Part shown: piece after piece, positions 1 to 8,350 of the stretch
How positions within the stretch are numbered: position 1 is the stretch's first letter
Layout of the letters: the number at the start of each line of letters is the position of its first letter
From: JAMIFV01 sp035906055
GTDB taxonomy: Bacteria > Pseudomonadota > Alphaproteobacteria > Rickettsiales > JABCZZ01
DNA: 45,169 nucleotides
NCBI GenBank assembly: GCA_035906055.1
Contig: JAMIFV010000076.1
Coordinates: 1 to 45,169, forward strand
Direction of reading: 5' to 3'
Made by a program: the position numbers and the translations under genes
Notes under the pieces: generated by a model
Seen by the model: only the letters and a program-made list of their open reading frames with translations
Databases searched by the model: none
What the model was told of the DNA's origin: nothing

Positions 1-157
1 GCCGGTCAGCAATGACCTCACGAAGCCGTTGAAAATAGTAGCAGGCCGTCTTGAAGTTTACGCCAACCAGACTGGCAGCACAGCGGGCAGTTGCACCGGC
101 TACAAAATGCTCCAGTAACTTAGCCTGAATAACGTTACTTAATCTGCTCTTCCTCAT
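1..157 (-). CDS. IS1595-family transposase, N-terminal fragment
   Basis: The frame starts at ATG 157 and runs off the left edge, giving 52 residues that begin MRKSRLSNVIQAKLLEHFV and continue through a helix-turn-helix-like stretch (TARCAASLVGVNFKTACYYF). This matches the N-terminal zinc-ribbon/HTH part of IS1595-family (IS1016-like) transposases, which cut and join the element ends. The catalytic domain is outside the window, so intactness cannot be judged. Confidence 0.75.
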   Translation of the reverse strand, partial: MRKSRLSNVIQAKLLEHFVAGATARCAASLVGVNFKTACYYFQRLREVIADR

Positions 158-200
158 ACTGTCCTTGATAACACTTTATTGCGTTATCTGGTACAGCCCC
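1..200 (-). mobile_element. IS1595-family insertion sequence, partial (one end)
   Basis: One end of an insertion sequence enters from the left edge. On the minus strand a transposase reading frame begins at 157. Beyond it, read on the minus strand, the probable terminal inverted repeat is GGGGCTGTACCAGATAACG (182-200), which resembles IS1016/IS1595-type ends. The element therefore probably ends at 200. The next 8 bases (ATAGCTAT) would be the target duplication, but the other copy lies outside the window. Confidence 0.75.
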
Positions 201-226
201 ATAGCTATTTTAATAATAGCAGGCGT

Positions 227-271
227 AAAAAAGCCGCCCCGATTCTTACGAACATTCACGGGGCGGCTTTT
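227..271 (-). terminator. Rho-independent terminator of the GlcG/HbpS-like gene
   Basis: A perfect stem, AAAAGCCGCCCCG (229-241) paired with CGGGGCGGCTTTT (259-271), encloses a 17-base loop. It lies 18 bases past the stop codon of the minus-strand gene ending at 290, and T residues follow the stem on that strand. It has T residues on both sides and could also stop transcription leaving the IS element. Confidence 0.85.
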
Positions 272-289
272 ATCGGCAATGGCAAAGAA

Positions 290-1036
290 TCACTTCGAAA
301 CTTTTGCCACGGCGGGCAGGGTGGCCACTACATCCTTTTCTGTGCCTGCACAGGCAGCATGGCCGAAACCGCCGGCGCTTTTGCCACCGGTCACATCGTA
401 GATGATCTGGTCGGTCTTGTCCGCAGCTACGCCGCCCGGAACATAATCAAGCTTCAGCGTGCTGCGCGCGCGCCATGCGATATTGTGGTCGGCGCAGGAA
501 CTGTCGCCGCTAACGCCGAGGCCGCCTGCGATCTCGCCTTTATCATTATACAGGGCAAGGCCGCCGCCGAACACGTTTACCCCGCCGATGCGGTTACCGT
601 TCATGGGGTCGGCATTGCCGCCGAAATCTTCCGCTTTACCGGCATAAGCCACGGTGGTGTTGACCGGGTTGCTTTCCTGCAGGCCGAACAGGCTGCCGCC
701 CGGCTGCACCGCGGAATAGAGGTTGGCGGTGGAAAGCGACAGGCCCGCAAGGCTGAATGCGTTGGCGGTATTGGCTTTCTGCGCCGAAATCACGCGGCTG
801 CCCGGCCATTGCGCGTCTACCGTGTCGCCGCTATAGGCAACCGCGCACACGATGCCGCTGCGGTCAACGATCGTGCCCCACATCGGCAGTGAGAAGCCGC
901 CGTTCTTTTCAGCAACGGCCTTGGTCAGCGCGGATTTGAGCGCGGCGTGATCGGGCAGGTCGGCGCAGGTGCCTTTGGCAAGGGCGCTGGTGGAAAAAAG
1001 GGCGACGGTGACGGCGGTAACAACGGATAAACGCAT
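290..1036 (-). CDS. Exported GlcG/HbpS (DUF336)-type heme-binding-like protein
   Basis: A 248-residue protein with a clear signal peptide (MRLSVVTAVTVALFSTSALA, cleaved near AKG), so it is likely periplasmic. The mature part has the glycine-rich pattern of the GlcG/HbpS family (GGVNVFGGGLALYN, then GEIAGGLGVSGDSS), a fold that includes heme- or cobalamin-binding extracytoplasmic proteins. The real role here is unknown. The frame is open four codons further to a TTG at 1048, but that TTG lies in a good Shine-Dalgarno sequence (TGAGGAAT) placed for ATG 1036, so I start at 1036. It is a single-gene unit with a strong terminator downstream. Confidence 0.75.
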   Translation of the reverse strand: MRLSVVTAVTVALFSTSALAKGTCADLPDHAALKSALTKAVAEKNGGFSLPMWGTIVDRSGIVCAVAYSGDTVDAQWPGSRVISAQKANTANAFSLAGLSLSTANLYSAVQPGGSLFGLQESNPVNTTVAYAGKAEDFGGNADPMNGNRIGGVNVFGGGLALYNDKGEIAGGLGVSGDSSCADHNIAWRARSTLKLDYVPGGVAADKTDQIIYDVTGGKSAGGFGHAACAGTEKDVVATLPAVAKVSK

Positions 1037-1252
1037 GATATTCCTCAACTTGGTTTTTGATGTGACTTTTTTTCAATGCCAGTGCAATGAAACTTCTGAC
1101 CGTTTGTATCTTTTCATCTCCTCACAATATCACTCAGAGACGACGGTCCGGAGCTTTATATAACAGATATGTAATCCATGCAACGTGATGGTTTCATGTA
1201 AAATGCCCATATCACGATTTCTTCATCCTGTTAGTGGTGCGGCATGGGTGCG

Positions 1253-1894
1253 TTAATGCAGCGGTTTCCTGTTGACGGTGAGCGTCAGTATTGCAGCGCA
1301 TAACACGGCAAGCCACAAACACTGCAGGCCATACGCCTGATAGAGCAGCACGCCTGAGACACCGCCACACAGCAGCCCCAGCCAGAGCAGCAGGTAAGGC
1401 AGGCCCGCCAGCACCGGTTCACCGAAAAACGCATGGGCGATACGCTGGCCGAGCTTGACCAGCGTGCCTGTCATATAGGTGAGGCCGAAGGCGATTTCGC
1501 CGTCGCGCTGGAACACCGTATTCTCCGCCCCCATCGCAAACGCCATGGCGAGCACGGCAAACCATGAGTGCCCGGTTGTATGGCCGATGAGCGCTGCGCA
1601 AAGCACGGACGTAACAAGCGCCAGCACCGTGGAGGGCTGGTGCTGCCTGCCGCTTTTCCTGCCTAATGCCGTGCCTGCGGCCACTCCCAGCACAAAACTA
1701 AAGATAAGACTGCCAATCATGATGATGGTAGCCTCGTTCTGCTGCGCAAGCCCGACGGCAAGCCGCGTGGAATTGCCGCTCATGAAAGAGATGAAAAACC
1801 CGCCGAGTTCAAGGAACCCGATGGCGTCAATATAACCTGCCAGCGCCGAAAGGCAGATGGCAATGGCAATCGGATAACGGGCGTAATGCTTCAT
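1253..1894 (-). CDS. YoaK/DUF1275 family membrane protein
   Basis: A 213-residue polytopic inner-membrane protein with about six hydrophobic segments. The N-terminal signature AGYIDAIGFLELGGFFISF followed by MSGNSTRLAVG is diagnostic of the DUF1275 (YoaK) family, whose substrate is not established. The frame stays open upstream to 2020, but the codon there is TTG and the added residues are not family-like, so I start at ATG 1894, just before the first membrane segment. No strong ribosome-binding site is visible for either start. The gene stands alone. Confidence 0.75.
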   Translation of the reverse strand: MKHYARYPIAIAICLSALAGYIDAIGFLELGGFFISFMSGNSTRLAVGLAQQNEATIIMIGSLIFSFVLGVAAGTALGRKSGRQHQPSTVLALVTSVLCAALIGHTTGHSWFAVLAMAFAMGAENTVFQRDGEIAFGLTYMTGTLVKLGQRIAHAFFGEPVLAGLPYLLLWLGLLCGGVSGVLLYQAYGLQCLWLAVLCAAILTLTVNRKPLH

Positions 1895-2005
1895 GGGGGC
1901 AGGGAAAAACGAGTTTATTTTCCTTAGCGCTTCCTTGCGGTTTATGCAATCCGCACAGAGCGCCCGCTTGCGCAAAGCGCGGGCCGTAGTTATAACGGCC
2001 TTCGT

Positions 2006-2021
2006 GCGGGTGTAGTTCAAT
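2006..2021 (+). repeat. Partial copy of the tRNA-Gly 5' end
   Basis: GCGGGTGTAGTTCAAT is identical to the first 16 bases of the tRNA-Gly gene 148 bases downstream (2154-2169). Only the acceptor strand and part of the D-stem are present, so it cannot encode a tRNA. It may be a remnant of a tandem tRNA copy or of an integration event. Confidence 0.7.
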
Positions 2022-2068
2022 CGGCTGGCTTTCGTTGGCGAACATAGTGAGCTTTAAGAAAGCCGCCG

Positions 2069-2131
2069 CCCCGGCGCAGGCCGGGGGCCAGCCTTGCTGC
2101 CTTGCTGGATTCCGGCTTCCGCCGGAATGAC
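2069..2131. repeat. Intergenic palindromes upstream of tRNA-Gly
   Basis: Two hairpins lie close together. The first is CCCCGGC-GCAG-GCCGGGG (2069-2086); a near copy with loop GAAG sits at 43831-43848. The second is ATTCCGGC-TTCC-GCCGGAAT, followed by GACA; the same design (CATTCCCGC/GCGGGAATG) recurs at 29715-29742. They look like dispersed extragenic palindromes, not coding sequence. Confidence 0.6.
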
Positions 2132-2153
2132 AAATAGGGTAAGGCTAAGGTGC

Positions 2154-2227
2154 GCGGGTGTAGTTCAATGGTAGAACGGCAGCTTCCCAAGCTGCATACG
2201 AGGGTTCGATTCCCTTCACCCGCTCCA
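2154..2227 (+). tRNA. tRNA-Gly (anticodon CCC)
   Basis: A 74-base cloverleaf with encoded CCA. The acceptor GCGGGTG pairs with CACCCGC, the D-loop contains TAGTTCAATGGTAGA, the anticodon stem is GCAGC/GCTGC with loop TTCCCAA (anticodon CCC), and the T-arm is GAGGG-TTCGATT-CCCTT. It reads GGG glycine codons. It lies 55 bases upstream of radA on the same strand. Confidence 0.95.
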
Positions 2228-2282
2228 TGCCATTACGTTAAGCAACCGTTGTATTCTGGCGCGTAAGGCATATATTGTCCGC

Positions 2283-3659
2283 ATGGTAAAATCCTCTTCA
2301 CAATTCGTCTGTCAGTCCTGCGGCGCCGTCACCAATAAATGGGCGGGCAAATGCGATTCCTGCAATGAATGGAATACGATCGTCGAAGAGATGGCCGAGC
2401 ATACGCCGAAAGGCTTAGGCTCCGGCAAAGGCCGCAAGATCACCTTTGAAGGGCTGGAAGGAAAGAGCGAGGAAGCGCCGCGCACCCTGACCGGCATCGC
2501 TGAGCTGGACAGGGTTCTGGGCGGCGGGCTGGTGGCGGGTTCCGCCATACTCATCGGCGGTGATCCCGGCATCGGTAAATCCACGCTGCTGTTGCAGGTG
2601 GTGGCGGCGCTCGGCAAGGCCGGGCGACAGGCCGTGTATATTTCCGGCGAGGAATCCGTGGCGCAGGTGCGCCTGCGCGCAAGCCGGTTGGGCCTTGTGC
2701 AGAAAGGCGTGCAGCTTGCTGCCGCCACCAACGTGCGCGACATCATCGCAAGTTTGGAAGGTGCCGATATTCCCGACGTGGTGATCATCGATTCCGTGCA
2801 GACCATGTTCCTCGACAACATCGAATCCGCCCCCGGCACGGTGGCGCAGGTGCGGGCGGCGTCGCTGGAGCTCATCAAGCTCGCCAAACGCAAGGGCATG
2901 GCGCTTTTCCTTGTGGGGCATGTAACCAAAGACGGCCAGATAGCGGGCCCCCGCGTGCTGGAGCATATGGTGGATACGGTGCTCTATTTTGAAGGCGAGC
3001 GCGGCCACCAGTTCCGCATATTGCGCGGGGTGAAGAACCGTTTCGGCGGCACCGACGAGATCGGCGTGTTCGCCATGACTGATAAGGGGCTGGAGGAAGT
3101 GGCCAACCCTTCCGCATTGTTCCTTTCGCAGCGGCAGGGCAGGGTGAGCGGAGCCGCTGTGTTTGCTGGCATGGAAGGCTCAAGGCCGTTGCTGGTGGAA
3201 ATTCAGGCGCTGGTGGCCTCAAGTCCGCTGGCCACCCCCCGCCGCGCCGTGGTGGGGTGGGATAGCGCAAGGCTCGCCATGGTGCTGGCCGTGCTGGAAA
3301 CGCGCTGCGGCGTGGTGATGCATGATAAGGAGGTTTACCTCAACGTTGCCGGGGGGTTACGCATCAATGAACCGGCGGCGGATCTGGCCGTGGCCGCCGC
3401 CCTGCTTTCGGCATTGGCCGACACCCCCGTGCCCGACCAGACCGTGTTTTTCGGCGAAATCGGCCTTTCCGGCGAGGTGCGGCAGGTAGGGCGGGCAGAC
3501 GCGAGGCTCAAAGAGTCCGAAAAACTGGGATTCGCCCATGCCATAACACCTATGCTTACAAAGAATAAATTGGCTATTGGCAATGAAGGGCTGCATCATG
3601 TACAAGAACTCCTGTCTTACTTCCGAAAACCCGAAACAGCACGAAAACAGGCCGTATGA
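2283..3659 (+). CDS. radA: DNA repair protein RadA (Sms)
   Basis: A 458-residue RecA-related ATPase that processes recombination intermediates. The N-terminal zinc finger has C10/C13 and C24/C27 (CQSC, CDSC). The Walker A motif is GDPGIGKST (93-101), the RadA-specific KNRFG motif is at 251-255, and the C-terminal third is Lon-protease-like, with the family pattern GGLRINEPAADLAVAAALL. Length and domain order are normal. It starts the + strand group and overlaps cvpA by four bases (ATGA), implying coupled translation. Confidence 0.97.
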   Translation: MVKSSSQFVCQSCGAVTNKWAGKCDSCNEWNTIVEEMAEHTPKGLGSGKGRKITFEGLEGKSEEAPRTLTGIAELDRVLGGGLVAGSAILIGGDPGIGKSTLLLQVVAALGKAGRQAVYISGEESVAQVRLRASRLGLVQKGVQLAAATNVRDIIASLEGADIPDVVIIDSVQTMFLDNIESAPGTVAQVRAASLELIKLAKRKGMALFLVGHVTKDGQIAGPRVLEHMVDTVLYFEGERGHQFRILRGVKNRFGGTDEIGVFAMTDKGLEEVANPSALFLSQRQGRVSGAAVFAGMEGSRPLLVEIQALVASSPLATPRRAVVGWDSARLAMVLAVLETRCGVVMHDKEVYLNVAGGLRINEPAADLAVAAALLSALADTPVPDQTVFFGEIGLSGEVRQVGRADARLKESEKLGFAHAITPMLTKNKLAIGNEGLHHVQELLSYFRKPETARKQAV

Positions 3660-4342
3660 ACGTTGAAGACGCCCAATTAAGCATGAACATTTTTGATGCC
3701 GTCATCTTAGGTGTGCTGGCGCTTTCCACCATTATTGCGTTTTTCCGCGGGTTCGTGCGCGAAATACTCTCGCTTGGCGCATGGGTCGGTGCGGGCCTCA
3801 TCACCATTTACCTTTTTCCCCAGTCCACCCAGCTCATGAAGGGCTATGTGAAGAGCGACCATGTGGCCGCAGGCGCTGCGGCGCTTGGCACGTATCTCTG
3901 CGCGCTGATAACGCTGTCGCTTATCAATGCCGTGATCATCAAATATGTGAAAACCGGTTCGGAGGTCGGCATCATCGACAACGCGCTGGGCATGGGCTTC
4001 GGCGCGATACGCGGCGCGTTCATCGTGTCGCTGGCCTATCTCATCATGTCTGCGGTCATCCCCAAGGAACCGGAGAAACAGCCTAAATGGCTTAAAACCG
4101 CCATTACCAAGCCCTATCTGCAGGAAGGTGCGCAGGTGCTGGCGAAAATGTCGCCGCAGTATCTGAGCAATCTTGAAGAGATCGTGAAGAAGCAACAGGA
4201 CAACGATAATACCCGCCATCTGCGGGACGCGGCGGAAGAAGGCCTTGAGGATGCAAGGCAGGGAGCAGGCGAAGCGGTGGAAGGCTCGAAAAGCACGACC
4301 CGCAGGGCGCTGGACCGCATCATCAATTCGGGCGAGAAATAG
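3656..4342 (+). CDS. cvpA: CvpA family membrane protein
   Basis: A 228-residue protein with four predicted membrane segments (about residues 10-30, 37-55, 70-95 and 110-132), a hydrophilic charged tail, and the CvpA pattern FFRGFVREILSLGAWVGAG. In E. coli CvpA is linked to colicin V production and is encoded beside purF, as it is here. An internal ATG at 3683 (MNIFDAVILG) matches the usual family N-terminus, but ATG 3656 overlaps the radA stop as ATGA, so I keep 3656. purF follows 13 bases after the stop. Confidence 0.88.
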   Translation: MNVEDAQLSMNIFDAVILGVLALSTIIAFFRGFVREILSLGAWVGAGLITIYLFPQSTQLMKGYVKSDHVAAGAAALGTYLCALITLSLINAVIIKYVKTGSEVGIIDNALGMGFGAIRGAFIVSLAYLIMSAVIPKEPEKQPKWLKTAITKPYLQEGAQVLAKMSPQYLSNLEEIVKKQQDNDNTRHLRDAAEEGLEDARQGAGEAVEGSKSTTRRALDRIINSGEK

Positions 4343-4355
4343 GAAGATACAGGGA

Positions 4356-5834
4356 ATGACCGCCGTTAATGTTACCACCAGCCCTTTTGACGACGACAAG
4401 CTGCGCGAAGAGTGCGGCGTGTTCGGCGTATATGGCGGGCAGGACGCCGCAGCCAAGGCCGCGCTCGGCCTGCATGCGTTGCAGCATCGCGGGCAGGAAG
4501 CGGCGGGCATTGTCAGCTTTGACGGCAGGCAGTTCTACACCCACCGCGCGCTCGGCCATATCAGCGACAATTTCAGCTCCGCAAGCGTCATTGACCGTTT
4601 GAAAGGCTACTGCGCGGTCGGCCATACGCGCTATTCCACCACCGGCGAAACGCTGCTGCGCAACGTGCAGCCCTTGTTCGCGGAACTCAATTTCGGCGGT
4701 TTCGCGGTGGCGCATAACGGCAACCTCACCAACGCCATGAAGCTGCGCCGCGACCTGATAGAACAGGGCAGCATCTTCCAGGCGACCTCCGACACGGAAG
4801 TGATCATCCACCTTATGGCGCGCAGCAGCAGTGTGCGCTCGCTGGAAGAGCGCCTAGTAGAAGCGCTCATGCAGGTGGAAGGCGCCTATTCGCTCATCTG
4901 CCTCACCAAGGACTCGCTGCTCGGCGTGCGTGATCCGCTCGGCGTGCGCCCGCTGGTGCTGGGCAAGCTCGGCGAGGCGTTCATCCTTGCTTCAGAAACC
5001 TGCGCGCTCGACATCATCGGCGCGGATTATGTGCGCGATATCGAAGCGGGGGAGATGGTGGTAATCAGCAATGAAGGCATCCGCAGCCATCGTCCGTTCA
5101 AGGAACAGAAAAAGCGCTTCTGCGTGTTCGAATATATCTACTTTGCACGTCCCGACAGCGTGCTCGAAGGCCGCGGCGTATATGAAGCGCGCAAGCGCAT
5201 CGGGCAGGAGCTGGCCAAGGAGAAACCCGTGACGGCAGACCTCGTCGTGCCGGTGCCGGACTCCGGCGTGCCTGCCAGCATCGGCTATGCGGCGGTTTCC
5301 GGCATCCCGTTCGAGCTGGGCATCATCCGCAACCATTATGTGGGCCGCACGTTCATCGAGCCGAGCGACCATGTGCGCCATCTGGGCGTGAAGCTCAAGC
5401 ATAACGCCAATCAGGCGATCCTGAAGGGCAAAAGCGTGATCCTCGTGGATGACAGTATCGTGCGTGGCACCACCTCTAAAAAGATCGTGAGCATGGTGCG
5501 CGACGCAGGCGCGCGCGAAGTGCATATGCGTATCGCCAGCCCGCCCACCACGCATTCCTGCTATTATGGCGTGGATACGCCCGAACGCGCGCAGCTGCTG
5601 GCCGCCCAGCATGATGTGGAAGCGATGGCGCGCCTCATCGGGGTGGACAGCCTCGCCTTTATCTCCATCGACGGCCTTTACCGTGCGATGGGCGAAGCCG
5701 CGCGCGACAGCGCCAATCCCAAATTCTGCGATGCCTGCTTCACCGGGGAATATCCCATCTCGCTTACCGATATGGAAGAAAAGCAGAACAGGGTGCACAG
5801 CAAGGACCTCTTCGCAGGCCTCGCTGAAATCTAG
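4356..5834 (+). CDS. purF: Amidophosphoribosyltransferase (glutamine PRPP amidotransferase)
   Basis: Catalyses the first committed step of purine synthesis, making 5-phosphoribosylamine from PRPP and glutamine. It has 492 residues. I start at ATG 4356, preceded by AGGGA; the longer open frame overlaps cvpA. Residues 1-19 form a propeptide ending in EE, and C20 (CGVFGVYG) is the expected N-terminal nucleophile of the glutaminase domain. The PRPP loop is VILVDDSIVRGTT. Cysteines at CVFEYIYFARPDS, HSCYYGVD and the C-terminal CDACFTGEYP match the 4Fe-4S ligands of the B. subtilis-type enzyme, suggesting an oxygen-sensitive cluster and propeptide processing. Confidence 0.96.
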   Translation: MTAVNVTTSPFDDDKLREECGVFGVYGGQDAAAKAALGLHALQHRGQEAAGIVSFDGRQFYTHRALGHISDNFSSASVIDRLKGYCAVGHTRYSTTGETLLRNVQPLFAELNFGGFAVAHNGNLTNAMKLRRDLIEQGSIFQATSDTEVIIHLMARSSSVRSLEERLVEALMQVEGAYSLICLTKDSLLGVRDPLGVRPLVLGKLGEAFILASETCALDIIGADYVRDIEAGEMVVISNEGIRSHRPFKEQKKRFCVFEYIYFARPDSVLEGRGVYEARKRIGQELAKEKPVTADLVVPVPDSGVPASIGYAAVSGIPFELGIIRNHYVGRTFIEPSDHVRHLGVKLKHNANQAILKGKSVILVDDSIVRGTTSKKIVSMVRDAGAREVHMRIASPPTTHSCYYGVDTPERAQLLAAQHDVEAMARLIGVDSLAFISIDGLYRAMGEAARDSANPKFCDACFTGEYPISLTDMEEKQNRVHSKDLFAGLAEI

Positions 5835-5837
5835 CCC

Positions 5838-6881
5838 ATGATGGAGGCTTTACCCAAGCTCAGGGAAAGCAGGCAGTTTCCTGTAACCCTGCTGGTGTGT
5901 TTACTGTCGTTTTTCTTCACATTCCTGTGGTGGTCGGATGTGGATATCAGCGGCCTGTTCGCCAACGGCAATATCCGTCGCGGCGAATTGTGGCGGCTGG
6001 TGAGCGCGGTATTCGTTCACGGCGATATATTGCATATAGCCTTTAACCTCTACTGGGTATGGCTGTTCGGCTCCCTGCTGGAAAAGGCCTATGGCAGTAT
6101 AAGGTTCATTGCGCTTTTCCTGTTCTTTGCCGTCGGCAGCTCCGCATGGGACTATGCGCTTGCTTCCGGCGGCATTGGCGTCTCCGGCGTGGTGTATGCC
6201 TTTTTTGGCATGCTGCTGTTGCTCAAGGACGATGACCGCTTCATCCACGCGCTGGATAAAGGCACGGTAGCCTTGTTCACCGGCTGGTTTATCGCCTGCA
6301 TTATCTTGGGTTCCGGCCTGATCAAGACCAGCGGCAACCAGTATGTGCTGGGGGTGTTCGTGGTGGCGCTGATTGGCGCGATCAATGCCTTCCCCGGGCT
6401 TTATAAACGTTATGGCACGGCGCTGAATATACTCTTCATACTGGCGGTCAGCGCCATGATGAATGACGGGTTAAATATCGCCAATGTGGCGCACGGGGCA
6501 GGGTTGCTGCTCGGCCTCCTTACAGGGGCCGCGCTGGCCGGAAAGGGCGTCGTCCGGCCGCTGGCATGGGTGCTGGCAGTCAGTGTGTGCACGGGCGGTG
6601 TGGTGGCCAGCGTTTATGCGCGTCCTTATATCAATATCACCAAGGAAGCCTACCGCTATGAGCAATACTGGTGCTACCACGCGCTTAAAGGTAACAGGAA
6701 AGCGGATGCCATGCGCTGGTGTGAACAGGCATTGCTGTATGATAAAGGAAATTTTGATAACATGCTCAATATGGGGCTCGCGTACGAAATATCCGGTGAT
6801 AGAACAAAGGCGCAGGCCTATTATGAAAAAGCGCGCGCGATTGATCCCCAACGGTTTGAAAAATATGATAAACCAAAATAG
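5838..6881 (+). CDS. Rhomboid family intramembrane serine protease with C-terminal TPR
   Basis: A 347-residue membrane protein. The rhomboid core has the TM2 motif HIAFN (H66, N70), the nucleophile motif GVSG (S116) and the catalytic histidine in NVAHGAG (H219), so the Ser-His dyad is intact. After the last membrane segment, residues about 295-340 form one or two tetratricopeptide-like repeats (NMLNMGLAYEISGDRTKAQA). The protein probably cleaves a membrane substrate, which is unknown. It starts three bases after the purF stop and ends nine bases before the SDR, so it is likely co-transcribed. Confidence 0.85.
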   Translation: MMEALPKLRESRQFPVTLLVCLLSFFFTFLWWSDVDISGLFANGNIRRGELWRLVSAVFVHGDILHIAFNLYWVWLFGSLLEKAYGSIRFIALFLFFAVGSSAWDYALASGGIGVSGVVYAFFGMLLLLKDDDRFIHALDKGTVALFTGWFIACIILGSGLIKTSGNQYVLGVFVVALIGAINAFPGLYKRYGTALNILFILAVSAMMNDGLNIANVAHGAGLLLGLLTGAALAGKGVVRPLAWVLAVSVCTGGVVASVYARPYINITKEAYRYEQYWCYHALKGNRKADAMRWCEQALLYDKGNFDNMLNMGLAYEISGDRTKAQAYYEKARAIDPQRFEKYDKPK

Positions 6882-6890
6882 GAAACAGGT

Positions 6891-7598
6891 ATGAGTGGAA
6901 CATTAACCGGGCGTATAGCGCTCATCACCGGCGCATCGCGCGGCATCGGCGCGGCTGTGGCGCAGCGTTTCGCCAGGGAGGGCGCGCATGTGATCCTGGT
7001 GGCGCGCACCGTTGGCGGGCTGGAAGCGGTGGATGACGCCATACAGAAAGCGGGCGGCATGGCGACACTGGTGCCGATGGACCTCGGCGATGGCAACAAG
7101 ATCGACCAGCTGGGTGCGCAGATAGCCGAGCGTTACGGCAAGCTGGACATACTCGTGGGCAATGCCGCGATGCTGGGAAGCCTGATTCCGCTGGCGCACA
7201 TGGATACCAAATTCTGGGACAGGATAATGGCTGTCAACCTCACCGCCAACTGGCGGCTTTTGCGTATCTGCGACCCGCTGCTTCGCCGTTCGGATGCCGG
7301 GCGCGCCATGTTCGTTACCAGCGGTGTAACCGGGGCCGCTTTCCCGTTCTGGGGGGCATATTCAGTGAGCAAGTCAGCGCTGGAAATGCTGGTGAACACC
7401 TATGCGGCGGAAATAAAGGATACGAATGTGCGCGCCAATCTGGTCGATCCCGGCGTCGTGCGCACCGACATGCGCGCCAGCGCCATGCCCGGCGAAGACC
7501 CGCAAACGCTGACGCCGCCTTGCGCCATTACGGATGTATTTGTGAAGCTGGCGCAGCCCGCCTGCACTGCGAGCGGAGAAAAATTCGGAGCACAATGA
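6891..7598 (+). CDS. SDR family NAD(P)-dependent oxidoreductase
   Basis: A 235-residue short-chain dehydrogenase/reductase. It has the cofactor motif TGASRGIGAAVA, the NAA motif (LVGNAAML), catalytic Ser in FVTSGVTG and the YxxxK pair in AYSVSK. The substrate cannot be read from the sequence. SDR genes just downstream of purF recur in alphaproteobacteria, which suggests transcription with the cvpA-purF unit. AGGAAACAGGT upstream supplies the ribosome-binding site. A small hairpin (TACGCC/GGCGTA, 7618-7634) lies in the gap before the convergent gene. Confidence 0.88.
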   Translation: MSGTLTGRIALITGASRGIGAAVAQRFAREGAHVILVARTVGGLEAVDDAIQKAGGMATLVPMDLGDGNKIDQLGAQIAERYGKLDILVGNAAMLGSLIPLAHMDTKFWDRIMAVNLTANWRLLRICDPLLRRSDAGRAMFVTSGVTGAAFPFWGAYSVSKSALEMLVNTYAAEIKDTNVRANLVDPGVVRTDMRASAMPGEDPQTLTPPCAITDVFVKLAQPACTASGEKFGAQ

Positions 7599-7635
7599 CT
7601 GGGGCGTTTTCGCGTATTACGCCGTGCAGGCGTAC

Positions 7636-8250
7636 CTACTCGGTGCGCATGCCGCGTTTAACCTTAAAGGTGGTGCCGTCCTTCAGCGTCAGCAGTCCGT
7701 CCGGCGGAAGCTTGGCGCGGCCGCGCTCGTCCATGATCATAACGGACCCGTTATCGCGGAACACGACATGCTGGCCGTCGTAAAGCTCGGCGGTGATGGC
7801 GGTATCGTCATTGCCGGATTTACGCATGCTGGGGCTAAGCTTTGTAATGGGTTCGGGCGTTTCTTCTGTTTTCTTTTCGTTATACGGTAAGCGTTTCTGT
7901 AACTGTGTATCGACGACCGCACCATTGGCAATGCGCTGCGATACTCTGTTGAGATTGTCGAGATCCCCTTCCTGGACCTTGTCAGTGAACGTTGTTTTCT
8001 TCCCCGTCCTATATTGGTTGGTTTCATTAATTAGCTTGCCTGAACTGACCAGTTTCAGCACTTCATGCTGTATTTCTTCGTTGGCTTGCTGCAGTTCGAT
8101 ATTCACATATCCGCGGGGCGTAAAGTTCAGGGGCGGAAGGCCTGAGGAAAGCTTGCGGGGCTGCGCAGGATATGTCGGGCTCATCTGCGCAAATGCGTCG
8201 GTAGCGATGAGGCTTACGGATAATACAAGTGCATGAAGATATGGGCGCAT
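7636..8250 (-). CDS. Exported protein of unknown function
   Basis: A 204-residue protein with a signal peptide (MRPYLHALVLSVSLIATDAFA, cleavage near Q/MSPT). The mature part is hydrophilic and proline-containing. Its C-terminal 55 residues (DGQHVVFRDNGSVMIMD onward) look like a small beta-rich domain with repeated DG turns. I do not recognise the family. The start is well supported by AAGGAGCT eight bases upstream. The gene is convergent with the SDR and divergent from the MFS gene. Confidence 0.65.
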   Translation of the reverse strand: MRPYLHALVLSVSLIATDAFAQMSPTYPAQPRKLSSGLPPLNFTPRGYVNIELQQANEEIQHEVLKLVSSGKLINETNQYRTGKKTTFTDKVQEGDLDNLNRVSQRIANGAVVDTQLQKRLPYNEKKTEETPEPITKLSPSMRKSGNDDTAITAELYDGQHVVFRDNGSVMIMDERGRAKLPPDGLLTLKDGTTFKVKRGMRTE

Positions 8251-8350
8251 ATGAGCTCCTTGTTGAACTCCTTCAATATCAGGAAATAAATAATAGCACA
8301 GAATTAAATAAAATTAAAGTCTGTGATGCATTGAAAAGCATAGACTTATT

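Noticed and set aside
179..892. Open frame of 237 codons on the + strand opposite the GlcG/HbpS gene
   Set aside because: It is a shadow of a clear minus-strand gene with signal peptide, ribosome-binding site and terminator, and it runs through the terminator hairpin and IS edge.
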